Shown: positions 33,634 through 41,683 of the stretch, piece by piece
Layout: every line of letters begins with the position of its first letter
Position numbering within the stretch: position 1 is the stretch's first letter
Position numbers and translations under genes: made by a program
Notes under the pieces: generated by a model
Told to the model about the DNA's origin: nothing
Seen by the model: only the letters and a program-made list of their open reading frames with translations
Database searches by the model: none
Assembly (NCBI GenBank): GCA_028869995.1
Contig: JAGWQN010000013.1
Location: forward strand, 1 to 48,722
Source of the DNA: Rhodospirillales bacterium
Lineage (GTDB): Bacteria; Pseudomonadota; Alphaproteobacteria; Acetobacterales; Acetobacteraceae
Reading direction: 5' to 3'
Length of the DNA: 48,722 bases

Positions 33634-34848
33634 TCAGATTCCCATCGCCTGGCGCATGAAAAAACGTTTCAAGGTCGGCAACCGGTGCACGGCCGCGAGC
33701 CCGAGGTCGCGGGCCAGGCGAACCTTGGGATTGTCATTGCTGAACAGGCGGTCCAACGCATCGGTCGCGGCCAGCATCCGGATCACCGCTGGCCGACGCC
33801 GGCGCTGATAGGCGGCGAGCAGATCCCTGTTGCCGGGGTCGGTCGCTCCCGCGAGCATCTCCGCGAGGACCCCGACATCCTGAAAGCCGACATTGAGCCC
33901 CTGGCCCGCAATCGGGTGCATGCCGTGCGCGGCGTCGCCGACCAGCACCAGGCGCGTATCGTGGTAACGATGGGCGTGCAGCAGGCTCAGCGGATACGAC
34001 CAGCGCCGCCCGACGAGGCGGATGCGGCCGAGATGCCCGCCCATCCGCCGCTCGATCTCCGCCACCAATCGCCCGGCGGTGCACGTCATCAGCGCCTTCG
34101 CCACCTCAGGGCGTTCCGTCCACACCAGGGCGGACAGGTTCTCGCCCGCTGGTCCGGGGGCGAGCGGCAACTGTGCGAAGGGTCCGGGCGGGAGAAAATG
34201 CTCCAGCGCCACGCCCTCGTGCGGGTGCTCGTGCGCAATCGCACAGACGACCCCGTGCTGTCGGTAGGCGAGCCGTGTCACCCCGATCCCCGCTGCCTCG
34301 CGCAGCGGGCTGGTGCGTCCCTCGGCCGCCGCCACCAGGCGCGCCGAGATGATCGTCCCGTCCGTGAGCGCGAGGCGAGCGCCGTTCGCCGTGCGCTCCA
34401 CCGCCGCGGTCGCCGGGGCGAAGACCCGGACACGAGGATGAGCCGACAGGCGCGCGTTCAGCGCCATGCGCAGGCTGCGAGCCTCCACCATCCAGCCGAA
34501 GGCCTCGATCGCCCCCTCCGCTTCCGTCCCCGCTAGTTCGCCCACATCGAAATGCAGGAAAAGCGGTGAGGCGGGCCGGCCCGGTCGACCGTCGGAGACG
34601 CGGATCTCACGAATCGGACCCGGTTCCATCGGCAGCGCGTCCCACACGCCGGCCGCCGCCATGACGCGCTGGGAGGCGAGGGCGACCGCGTAGGCCCGGC
34701 CATCGAAATCCGGGTGCTCCATCGGCGGCAGCGCGGCGCGATCGAGCACCGCCACCGACATGCCCGCTTCTGCCAGCCGCAGCGCCAGCGTGCCGCCAAC
34801 CGGGCCCGCGCCGACGACCGCGACATCCACCTCCACCTGTTGGCTCAT
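33634..34848 (-). CDS. UbiH/UbiF/VisC-family FAD monooxygenase
   Basis: Flavin hydroxylase of 404 aa of the ubiquinone-biosynthesis family. The FAD-binding motif is VVGAGPVGGTLALRLAEAG at the N-terminus. The family signature GDAAHGMHPIAGQGLNVGFQDV lies near residues 285-306, and FDGRAYAVALASQRVM is also typical. The probable reaction is ring hydroxylation of a ubiquinone precursor at the membrane. ATG 34848 has AAGGAG eleven bases upstream; the frame is open further upstream without domain character. It diverges from the amtB unit. Which UbiH/UbiF/UbiI position it hydroxylates cannot be told. Confidence 0.9.
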   Translation of the reverse strand: MSQQVEVDVAVVGAGPVGGTLALRLAEAGMSVAVLDRAALPPMEHPDFDGRAYAVALASQRVMAAAGVWDALPMEPGPIREIRVSDGRPGRPASPLFLHFDVGELAGTEAEGAIEAFGWMVEARSLRMALNARLSAHPRVRVFAPATAAVERTANGARLALTDGTIISARLVAAAEGRTSPLREAAGIGVTRLAYRQHGVVCAIAHEHPHEGVALEHFLPPGPFAQLPLAPGPAGENLSALVWTERPEVAKALMTCTAGRLVAEIERRMGGHLGRIRLVGRRWSYPLSLLHAHRYHDTRLVLVGDAAHGMHPIAGQGLNVGFQDVGVLAEMLAGATDPGNRDLLAAYQRRRRPAVIRMLAATDALDRLFSNDNPKVRLARDLGLAAVHRLPTLKRFFMRQAMGI

Positions 34849-34989
34849 GGTCGAACTGCTCCTTCTGCGGTCTGTGTTGCGCCGGTACCGGTGGCACATG
34901 GCGCAAGATTGCCCGCTGTTTGGGCAACCGGCCGCTCTCCTGTGCCTCAATGCCCGCGTGCCGACAATGCGTGGGCCGTTGCCGGCGCG

Positions 34990-35005
34990 TGGCACGGTTC
35001 TTGTT
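34990..35005 (+). promoter_or_regulatory. Sigma-54-type (-24/-12) promoter before glnK remnant/amtB
   Basis: TGGCACGGTTCTTGTT fits the -24/-12 consensus TGGCACG-N4-TTGC with correct spacing. The single departure is T for C in the -12 GC. It lies about 70 bases upstream of the vestigial glnK start. RpoN/NtrC control of glnK-amtB units is established in proteobacteria, which supports the call. No NtrC site was confirmed. Confidence 0.6.
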
Positions 35006-35075
35006 AGGCCGTGGTCATCCGTCCGCCACCGAGCCTTTGGCGGGTGGCGGTGAGCAACAGCGACCGGGCGGCGAC

Positions 35076-35198
35076 ATGAAGCTGATCACGGCCATCATCA
35101 AGCCCTTGAAGCGCCACGACGTGCGCGGCCCGTTCTCCGCGCCGGCGCAACCGACACGCAAGCCCTCCAACCCAGGTCAGGGAACCCCAACCGCATGA
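35076..35198 (+). pseudogene. Vestigial glnK (PII protein) open frame in front of amtB
   Basis: A 40-codon frame that begins MKLITAIIKPLKRHDVR, clearly the first beta-strand and start of a GlnK/GlnB PII protein. It then switches to a Pro/Thr-rich tail unlike PII (GPFSAPAQPTRKPSNPGQ and on to the stop). A full GlnK has about 112 residues, so the uridylylated T-loop, the ATP-binding parts and the C-terminal loop are all absent. The most economical reading is an internal deletion joining codon 17 to the old glnK-amtB spacer. Its stop overlaps the amtB start as ATGA, so it could still act as a leader peptide for coupling. Whether another glnK exists elsewhere is unknown. Confidence 0.8.
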
Positions 35199-36496
35199 AG
35201 AAGCTCCTGAACGCGGCTCTCCTCGCCTTGCTGCCGCTCTCGGTCGCGAGCCCGGCCTGGGCCGACGCGGCGCCTGCCAAGCTCGATTCCGGCGACACCG
35301 CGTGGATGCTGACCTCCACGGCCCTGGTCCTGATGATGACGATTCCGGGGCTGGGCTTGTTCTACGCGGGGATGGTTCGAAAAAAGAACGTTCTCGCCAC
35401 CCTGATGCAGTCGTTCGCCATCACCTGCCTCGTCACCATCATCTGGGCGGTGGCCGGCTACAGCCTCGCGTTCACCGACGGCACGCCCTATATCGGCGAC
35501 CTGTCGCGTTTCGTGCTTTCCGGCATGGGGGCTGCTTACGACAAGGGCAGTCCGCTGGCCCCGACCATTCCGGAGTCGGTCTATATGATGTTCCAGATGA
35601 CGTTCGCGATCATCACGCCGGCGCTCATTGCCGGTGCCTTCGCCGACCGGATGAAGTTTTCGGCGCTGTGTATCTTCATCGTGGCCTGGTCGCTTCTGGT
35701 CTACGCGCCTGTCGCACACTGGGTCTGGAGCAGCACGGGCTGGGAAGCCCATCTCGGGCTCGAAGACTATGCGGGCGGCACGGTCGTGCACATCAACGCC
35801 GGTGTCGCGGGGCTCGTCTGCGCCCTCGTCCTCGGCAAGCGCGTCGGCTACGGAACCGAGAACATGTCGCCCTACAATGTTGCGTATGCGGTGATCGGGG
35901 CCTCCCTGCTGTGGGTCGGCTGGTTCGGCTTCAACGCGGGCTCCGCCCTCACCTCGGGCGCACGGGCCGGCATGGCCATGATGGTGACGCAGATCGCCAC
36001 CGCCGCCGCCGCGCTCGCCTGGATGGTCGCGGAGTGGGTCCGGCAGGGTAAGCCATCGGTGCTCGGCATCGCGTCCGGTGCGGTCGCGGGCCTCGTTGCC
36101 ATCACTCCGGCGTCGGGCTTCGTGCTCCCTGGATCAGCGATCGTCATCGGCCTGGCCGCGGGAATCGTCTGCTACGTGGCGGCGACCACGGTGAAGCATG
36201 CGTTCGGCTATGACGACAGCCTGGACTGCTTCGGCGTGCACGGCGTCGGCGGTGTGGTCGGCGCGCTGCTCACCGGGGTGTTCGCCTTCGGGCCTTTCAC
36301 CGCGAAGCCGCAGCTCCCCGGCGGCCTGACGCAGCTCGGGGTGCAGGCGGTCGGCGTGGTCGTCACGCTGCTCTATTCGGGCGTCGTCTCTTTCGCGATC
36401 CTCAAGGCGACGGACGCGGCGGTCGGCCTGCGGGTGACAGCGGAGGAGGAGCGCGAGGGGCTGGACATCGCGCTGCATGGCGAGCAGCTCGGCTAG
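35195..36496 (+). CDS. amtB: Ammonium transporter AmtB
   Basis: Ammonium channel of the Amt/Mep/Rh family, 433 aa. An N-terminal signal sequence (about 1-24, ending SPAWADA) precedes about eleven membrane segments. Signatures are visible: FYAGMVRKKNVL, the first pore His in DYAGGTVVHINAGVAGL and the second in FGVHGVGGVVGALLTG. It moves ammonium across the inner membrane. It normally pairs with GlnK, which blocks the pore when nitrogen is plentiful, but only a short glnK remnant remains upstream. The start overlaps that remnant's stop. A sigma-54-type promoter lies about 190 bases upstream, and a strong terminator follows the gene. Confidence 0.95.
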   Translation: MKKLLNAALLALLPLSVASPAWADAAPAKLDSGDTAWMLTSTALVLMMTIPGLGLFYAGMVRKKNVLATLMQSFAITCLVTIIWAVAGYSLAFTDGTPYIGDLSRFVLSGMGAAYDKGSPLAPTIPESVYMMFQMTFAIITPALIAGAFADRMKFSALCIFIVAWSLLVYAPVAHWVWSSTGWEAHLGLEDYAGGTVVHINAGVAGLVCALVLGKRVGYGTENMSPYNVAYAVIGASLLWVGWFGFNAGSALTSGARAGMAMMVTQIATAAAALAWMVAEWVRQGKPSVLGIASGAVAGLVAITPASGFVLPGSAIVIGLAAGIVCYVAATTVKHAFGYDDSLDCFGVHGVGGVVGALLTGVFAFGPFTAKPQLPGGLTQLGVQAVGVVVTLLYSGVVSFAILKATDAAVGLRVTAEEEREGLDIALHGEQLG

Positions 36497-36526
36497 GCTC
36501 GCGCCGCTGGACATGAGCTGAGGAAG

Positions 36527-36550
36527 CCCCCGCCTCAAGGCGGGGGTTTT
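36527..36550 (+). terminator. Rho-independent terminator after amtB
   Basis: A perfect 8-bp G+C stem, CCCCCGCC/GGCGGGGG, with TCAA loop is followed directly by TTTT. It starts about 30 bases after the amtB stop and separates amtB from the cnoX unit. Confidence 0.93.
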
Positions 36551-36597
36551 CGTTGGCTATGTGCCCGGTGCTTGCCCTGTCTCCGGTTTCGTGGCTT

Positions 36598-36610
36598 GTC
36601 GCGTCGCGAC
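36598..36610. promoter_or_regulatory. Perfect 13-base palindrome upstream of the cnoX-like gene
   Basis: GTCGCG-T-CGCGAC is a perfect inverted repeat 45 bases before the start of the thioredoxin-like gene, within its promoter region. A protein-binding site is possible, but palindromes made only of G and C plus a few other bases arise easily in this composition. Confidence 0.25.
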
Positions 36611-36654
36611 GGCTGCTCATCTAGGGGGCAGGCTCGCAGGAACCGGATGGACCC

Positions 36655-37602
36655 ATGGAAACGCTGATCGGCCAGAATCCCGCGCCCAACGGCGCCGCCC
36701 CGAATGGCTCCGATGTCTCGATCATCGAGGGCGACCAGAAAAATTTTATGCGCGACGTCATCGAGGCATCGCGCAACCTGCCCGTGCTGGTCGATTTCTG
36801 GGCAACCTGGTGCGGCCCCTGCAAGTCGCTGACACCGATCCTGGAGAAGGTCGTGCGCGCGGCTGGCGGACGGCTGAAGCTGGTCAAGATCGACATCGAT
36901 CGAAACCAGGCCCTGGTGCAGCAGCTCGCGGGTCTTGGCCTGCCGCTGCAATCCGTTCCGACGGTGGCAGCGTTCTGGCAGGGGCAGATCGCCGACCTGT
37001 TCCAGGGTGCCCTGCCGGAAAGCGAGGTGCGCCGTTTTGTCGAGGCGCTGCTCAAGATGGCGGGCGGAGCCATGCCCTCCGCCGATCTGCTCGCCGAAGC
37101 CCGGGCCGCCGCCGAGGAGGGCCGCCACGAGGAGGCGGCCGAGCTCTTCACCGCCCTGATTCAGGCCGAACAGGAGAAGCCCGAGGGCTGGGCGGGCCTT
37201 GCCCGGGCGTTGGTGGCTCTGGGGCGCGAGGACGAGGCGAAGCAGACGCTCGACGAGGTTCCGGCCAAGATCGCCGAGCATGCCGAGATCGCCGGCGCCC
37301 GCTCTGCCCTCCTGCTCGCCGCCGAAGGCCGCGCTGCGCACGCTCAGCTCGGCGCGTTCGAGGCGCGCCTGGCCGCTGATCCCGCGGACCACCAGGCACG
37401 CTACGACCTGGCGACCGCGTTGAATGCCGCCGGGAAGCGGGAGGAGGCCGCGGAGGCGCTGCTCGAGATCATCCGTCGCAACCGCTCCTGGAACGAAGAC
37501 GCAGCACGTCTGCAGTTGCTGAAATTCTTCGAGGCGTGGGGCTTCGACGATCCGACGACGCTCGCCGCCCGCCGTAAGCTGTCAGCGATCCTGTTCAGCT
37601 AG
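36655..37602 (+). CDS. CnoX/YbbN-like thioredoxin-domain co-chaperone
   Basis: Protein of 315 aa with an N-terminal thioredoxin fold (about 20-130) and a C-terminal TPR-like helical part (about 140-310). The redox motif WCGPC (Cys53, Cys56) is intact, as in alphaproteobacterial CnoX and unlike E. coli CnoX. CnoX holds oxidised or unfolded clients and hands them to GroEL or DnaK. TPR-like repeats such as AAEEGRHEEAAELFTAL and ALNAAGKREEAAEALLEII are visible. It heads a unit with the Lon-substrate-domain and DUF1489 genes. Strong terminator upstream, so it has its own promoter. Confidence 0.92.
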   Translation: METLIGQNPAPNGAAPNGSDVSIIEGDQKNFMRDVIEASRNLPVLVDFWATWCGPCKSLTPILEKVVRAAGGRLKLVKIDIDRNQALVQQLAGLGLPLQSVPTVAAFWQGQIADLFQGALPESEVRRFVEALLKMAGGAMPSADLLAEARAAAEEGRHEEAAELFTALIQAEQEKPEGWAGLARALVALGREDEAKQTLDEVPAKIAEHAEIAGARSALLLAAEGRAAHAQLGAFEARLAADPADHQARYDLATALNAAGKREEAAEALLEIIRRNRSWNEDAARLQLLKFFEAWGFDDPTTLAARRKLSAILFS

Positions 37603-37611
37603 GCGCCGGAT

Positions 37612-38283
37612 GTGACCCCGCCGGACGCTGCCGGGGAGCTGCCGGATGCGTTTCCCGTCTTTCCGCTGACCGGCGCGCTGCTGCTGCCGCGCGGGCGCCT
37701 GCCGCTGAACATCTTCGAGCCGCGCTACAAGGCGATGGTGGATGACGCGCTGGGGGAGCGCCGGCTCATGGCGATGATCCAGCCGGACCCGACCGTGGCG
37801 AACAAGGGCGACGGGCCGGGCTTGTACGCGGTGGGGTGCCTCGGCCGTATCTCCTCCTTCGCCGAAACCGAGGATGACCGCTATCTGATCACCCTCACCG
37901 GCATCGCCCGGTTCCGTGTCGTGCAGGAACTGCCGGTCCACCGCGGGTATCGTCGCGTACGTGCCGACTGGCGCAGATTTGCCGCCTCCGATCTCGCCCC
38001 GCCCGCCTCGGGCGGCTACGAGCGTGCTGCTCTCGTCGCGGCCTTGCGGGGTTTTTTCACGCGCCGCGGAATCAGGGTCGACTGGGAAGCCGTCGAGCAG
38101 ATGTCCGATGATGGGCTGCTGACGACACTGGCCATGGTCTGTCCGTTCGCACCGGCGGAGAAGCAGGCGCTGCTGGAGGCGCCGGACGCGACGGCTCTCG
38201 CCCGCGACCTGTTGGCGCTCCTGCTCATCGGCGCGCATGGCCCGGCCGGGGATGAGGCGGAGGAACCGGGGAAGCCGAGCTGA
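37612..38283 (+). CDS. LON peptidase substrate-binding domain protein
   Basis: Protein of 223 aa built from the Lon N-terminal (substrate-recognition) domain only; no AAA or protease domain. The family block FPLTGALLLPRGRLPLNIFEPRYKAM and the later VGCLGRISSF and ITLTGIARFRV are clear. Start GTG 37612, ten bases after the cnoX stop, is the only start consistent with the domain. It probably binds unfolded protein or a client adapter. Its stop overlaps the DUF1489 start (TGATG). It sits between two genes with which it is commonly grouped in alphaproteobacteria (from memory). Confidence 0.9.
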   Translation: MTPPDAAGELPDAFPVFPLTGALLLPRGRLPLNIFEPRYKAMVDDALGERRLMAMIQPDPTVANKGDGPGLYAVGCLGRISSFAETEDDRYLITLTGIARFRVVQELPVHRGYRRVRADWRRFAASDLAPPASGGYERAALVAALRGFFTRRGIRVDWEAVEQMSDDGLLTTLAMVCPFAPAEKQALLEAPDATALARDLLALLLIGAHGPAGDEAEEPGKPS

Positions 38284-38726
38284 TGGCCAAATCCGCGACA
38301 CCGATGCTGCATTTGGTGAAGCTGGCGGTTGGCGCGCGTGACGTCGCCGATATCCGCGACTGGCAGGCGCAGCGCCTCGCGCGCGAGGGGAGGCTCTCGC
38401 ACGTCACCCGCAACCGGCCGGCGCGTGCGGCAGAACTACTCGCCGGCGGCTCGATCTACTGGGTGGTGGCGGGAAGTCTCTGTGTGCGCCAGCGCCTGCT
38501 CGCGATCGAGCCGGTGACGGGTGAGGACGGCAGTGCGATGACGCGGCTGGACCTGGAGGCAACGCTCGTTGCGGTCGTGCCCCGGGCGATGAAGCCGTTC
38601 CAGGGCTGGCGCTACCTGCCGGCGGAAGCGGCGCCGGCCGATGTGGCGAAGGCCCGCCGTGCCGCCGGTGAGGCGAGGTTGCCCGAGGCGATGGCCCGTT
38701 CGCTGCGCGAACTCGGGCTGCTTTAG
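38283..38726 (+). CDS. DUF1489-family protein
   Basis: Small protein of 147 aa, recognised as DUF1489 by LHLVKLAVGARDVADIRDWQ, SIYWVVAGSLCVRQRLL and PFQGWRYLPAEAAP. The family is largely alphaproteobacterial and has no established function. There is no signal peptide or membrane segment. Its start is inside the stop of the preceding Lon-domain gene, so it is translated in step with that gene. It is the last gene of the cnoX unit. Confidence 0.88.
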   Translation: MAKSATPMLHLVKLAVGARDVADIRDWQAQRLAREGRLSHVTRNRPARAAELLAGGSIYWVVAGSLCVRQRLLAIEPVTGEDGSAMTRLDLEATLVAVVPRAMKPFQGWRYLPAEAAPADVAKARRAAGEARLPEAMARSLRELGLL

Positions 38727-38752
38727 ATTGTACCTTTTTTAGAGCAAGAAAC

Positions 38753-38778
38753 CCGATCCGGTGATTCCATCTGATCGG
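38753..38778 (-). terminator. Possible weak terminator of the NRAMP gene
   Basis: On the minus strand CCGATC and GATCGG can pair across a 14-base loop and are followed by GTTTCTT. The stem is short and the T-run is broken, so this is a weak candidate about 100 bases after the NRAMP stop. Confidence 0.25.
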
Positions 38779-38875
38779 CTACGGCTCTCGACGCAACACG
38801 GGCAACGCCTCGGGGATCGCGCCGGCGGGCCTGCGAACGATCCGCGCCAGCAGCGGCGGCGAAGGCGGCCGTGAG

Positions 38876-40165
38876 CTAGGGCCACAGCATGGCGAGGGCC
38901 GCCGCACCCATCACCACGGTCGCCAGCCAGCCCAGCACCGCGATGAAGCGCCCGGTGACGAACGCACCCATGATCGCGCGCCGTGTCGCCAGCCATGTCA
39001 CCACGACGAGGAGGGGCACGGCGATGATGCCGTTGATCACCGCGCTCCAGAACAGGGCGCGCATGGGATTGATCGGCGCGTACTGCAGCAGGAGGCCGGC
39101 CAGCACGCTCACGGCGATGATGCCATAAAAGGCACGCGCCTGGTCCGCCCGGCGCTCAAGGCCCCATGTCCAGCCAAACGTCTCGGCGGCCGCATAGGCG
39201 CTGGACGCGGCCAGAACCGGCACGCCGATCAAGCCCACGCCAAAGATGCCAAGCGCGAACAGCAGGTAGGCGCCATGCCCGGCGAGCGGCCGCAGCGCGC
39301 TGGCCGCCTGCCCGGCGGTGTCGATCACGTGGATGCCGGCAGGGTGGAGGGTGACCGCCGTCGCCAGCATGATGATGTAGGCCGTGACATCCGAGTAGAA
39401 CATGCCCGACCACGTATCCCAGCCGATCCGGCGCAGCGCGTCCGGGCCGGTCTGCGGTGCCTCGCGCAGGGGCTTCGTGCCTTCCTCCAGCATGTCCTCC
39501 ACTTCCTCGGACGACTGCCAAAAGAACAGGTAGGGGCTGATGGTGGTGCCGAAGACGCCGACGATCACGGCCGCGCTGTCACGATTCCAGGCGAAACGCG
39601 GCCATACGGTGTGCCACGCGACGGCGCCCCACGGGACATGCACGCTCGCCAGCACGCCGGCATAGGCGAGCAATGACAGGGAGAGCCATTTCAGAAAAAA
39701 GACGTAACGATCATAGGGTACGAAAATCTGCAGACCCAGCGTGATGGCGACAAAAACCGCGGTCATCGCGTGCCGGTCGAGTCCGGTGACGAGTTGTGCG
39801 GTCTCGCCCATGGCGGCGACGTCCGCGGCGATGTTGAGGGTGTTGGCGACGAGCAGCAGCGCCAACACGAGGCGGAGCACAACCGGAGGAAAACTGTCGC
39901 GGATATTGGCGGCGAGGCCCTTGCCGGTGACGCGGCCGATGCGCGCGCACATCAGCTGCACCGCAGCCATCAGCGGAAACGCCAATGGCATGGTCCAGAG
40001 CATGTTGAAGCCGTATTGCGCGCCGGCCTGGGCGTAGGTTGCGATGCCGCTGGGATCGTCGTCCGCAACGCCGGTGATAATTCCTGGCCCGATCCGGGAC
40101 AGCAGCCGTGACAGATGTGTCCGCCCGTGCGCGCCGCTAGCGACGGGCCGGACGTCCGGTGTCAT
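38876..40165 (-). CDS. NRAMP-family divalent metal transporter (atypical motifs)
   Basis: Inner-membrane transporter of 429 aa with about eleven hydrophobic segments. Family likeness is clear from GPGIITGVADDDPSG (26-40) and PYLFFWQSSEEVED (211-224). Canonical NRAMPs carry DPGN in helix 1 and MPH in helix 6. Here helix 1 reads DPSG and helix 6 reads TTISPY, so the coordinating Asn and the soft-metal Met are both missing. Such changes are known in NRAMP-related magnesium-type transporters, so Mg or a hard metal may be carried rather than Mn or Fe; that is an inference. ATG 40165; single gene. Confidence 0.88.
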   Translation of the reverse strand: MTPDVRPVASGAHGRTHLSRLLSRIGPGIITGVADDDPSGIATYAQAGAQYGFNMLWTMPLAFPLMAAVQLMCARIGRVTGKGLAANIRDSFPPVVLRLVLALLLVANTLNIAADVAAMGETAQLVTGLDRHAMTAVFVAITLGLQIFVPYDRYVFFLKWLSLSLLAYAGVLASVHVPWGAVAWHTVWPRFAWNRDSAAVIVGVFGTTISPYLFFWQSSEEVEDMLEEGTKPLREAPQTGPDALRRIGWDTWSGMFYSDVTAYIIMLATAVTLHPAGIHVIDTAGQAASALRPLAGHGAYLLFALGIFGVGLIGVPVLAASSAYAAAETFGWTWGLERRADQARAFYGIIAVSVLAGLLLQYAPINPMRALFWSAVINGIIAVPLLVVVTWLATRRAIMGAFVTGRFIAVLGWLATVVMGAAALAMLWP

Positions 40166-40219
40166 GGCCGGCCGCTTCCACGATAGGGCAGGGCGTCCCT
40201 CCGAGCCGGGCGATGACGT

Positions 40220-41647
40220 TCAGGTTCGCGCCGCGGCGGGAGGCGCCGGCGGCTTCGTCTCGGCCGGGATCGGGCATTCGTAGCTCTGCCCGCCGAGCCG
40301 CTCACGGAAGGCGTCTTTCGCCTGCGCGATCAGGGCCGGTTCGCTCAGCAGGTCCACCGCCGTCGCCGCCATCACCTTCGCCGCGTGGATCATGCCCTTG
40401 TGCGCCGCCGGTGCCTTGCCCTGGCCGGTGAACTGCCAGGAGTGGAACGGCGTTCCGATGGCACAGGTAGCGCCCCAGGCCTGGACCGTCGGCACCACCC
40501 ACGAGACGTCGCCGACATCGGTCGAGCCGAGGCCTCCCTCGCCGCGCGACGTGAGCGGCAGGATCGAATCAGCCAGCACCGCGCCGGTCGGTTTGATCCC
40601 ATGCGGCGCGTAGGCGGCCTCGACATCGGCCTGAGACAGGGTTTCGCGGAAGCGCTGCGCGTAGGCCAGGTCATGCGCATCGAATGCGGGCGGCCCCAGG
40701 CGCTCGAGGTTGGCGTGCATCACGCGCTCGAGCACGTCGTTGCCGAGCAGGTTCGACATGCCGCTCGAGACGTGCATGCCAACCGAGGTCTCGGTCATCA
40801 GTGCCGCGCCCTCGGCGATCCGGCGGACGCGGGCAACGAGGGTCTTCATCGTCGGCAGGTCGGCGGCGCGGATGACGTACCGGACGGTCGATGTCGCCTG
40901 CACCACGTTCGGCGCGATCCCGCCGGCATCGAGATAGGCGTAATGCATGCGCGCCGAGGAGGGGACGTGCTCGCGCAGGTAATTGAGCCCCACGCTCGTC
41001 AGTTCCGCGGCATCGAGGGCCGAACGGCCGAGATGGGGGGAGGCAGCGGCGTGGCTCGCGCGCCCCGTCCAGGTCACGTCCAGCACCGTCATCGCCAGCG
41101 ACTCGGCGCGCGTGACCCCGGCGAAGTGACCAGGATGCCAGGAGATGGCCACATCGACATCGCTGAACACGCCGTCGCGAGCCATGAACGCCTTGGCGGC
41201 CCCGCCCTCTTCGGCCGGGCAGCCGTAATAGCGAACGCGTCCGGCGATGCCATGCTCACGCAGCCAGTCGCGAATGGCCGTCGCCGCCAGCATCGAGGCG
41301 GCGCCGAGCAGGTTATGCCCGCAGCCATGCCCCGCCGCCTCGCCGGGCCGAGGTTTCGGCTCAACGACGTCCGCCTCCTGCGACAGGCCGCTGAGCGCGT
41401 CGTATTCGCCCAGGATCGCAATCACCGGGCCGCCTTCGCCGGCCTCGCCCATCACGGCGGTGGGAATGCCCGCCAGGCCGGTCGTCACGCGGAAGCCTTG
41501 CCGCTCCAGCTCCGCCTTGTGCGTCGCCGCCGAGCGGAACTCGGCGTAATTGATCTCCGGTGTTTCCCAGACCGCGTCCGCCAGTTGCCTGAAGGTTTGC
41601 GCGTGTTCGTCGACGTGGTGCCAGATGGCCGCGGTGTTGCTGCTCAT
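40220..41647 (-). CDS. M20-family amidohydrolase (AbgB-like)
   Basis: Metal-dependent amidohydrolase of 475 aa, like the AbgB subunit of aminobenzoyl-glutamate hydrolase. Metal blocks are visible: LGEYDALSG, AGHGCGHNLLG, GCPAEEGGAAK and ISWHPGH. TWTGRASHAAASPHLGRSALDA marks the dimerisation domain, and TDVGDVSWVVPT and TPFHSWQFT lie near the C-terminus. It would cleave an N-acyl or aroyl amino acid. No AbgA or AbgT gene is adjacent. It follows hpnK by 36 bases on the same strand, so it may share its transcript. ATG 41647 has GGA nearby. Confidence 0.92.
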   Translation of the reverse strand: MSSNTAAIWHHVDEHAQTFRQLADAVWETPEINYAEFRSAATHKAELERQGFRVTTGLAGIPTAVMGEAGEGGPVIAILGEYDALSGLSQEADVVEPKPRPGEAAGHGCGHNLLGAASMLAATAIRDWLREHGIAGRVRYYGCPAEEGGAAKAFMARDGVFSDVDVAISWHPGHFAGVTRAESLAMTVLDVTWTGRASHAAASPHLGRSALDAAELTSVGLNYLREHVPSSARMHYAYLDAGGIAPNVVQATSTVRYVIRAADLPTMKTLVARVRRIAEGAALMTETSVGMHVSSGMSNLLGNDVLERVMHANLERLGPPAFDAHDLAYAQRFRETLSQADVEAAYAPHGIKPTGAVLADSILPLTSRGEGGLGSTDVGDVSWVVPTVQAWGATCAIGTPFHSWQFTGQGKAPAAHKGMIHAAKVMAATAVDLLSEPALIAQAKDAFRERLGGQSYECPIPAETKPPAPPAAART

Positions 41648-41683
41648 GACCCATTCCGTTTCGACGGTAGCGTAGAGGCGGAT

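Noticed and set aside
34890-34912. A second TGGCAC upstream of amtB as a sigma-54 site
   Set aside because: The bases at the -12 position read GCAA rather than TTGC, so it fails the spacing and consensus; the site at 34990 is better.
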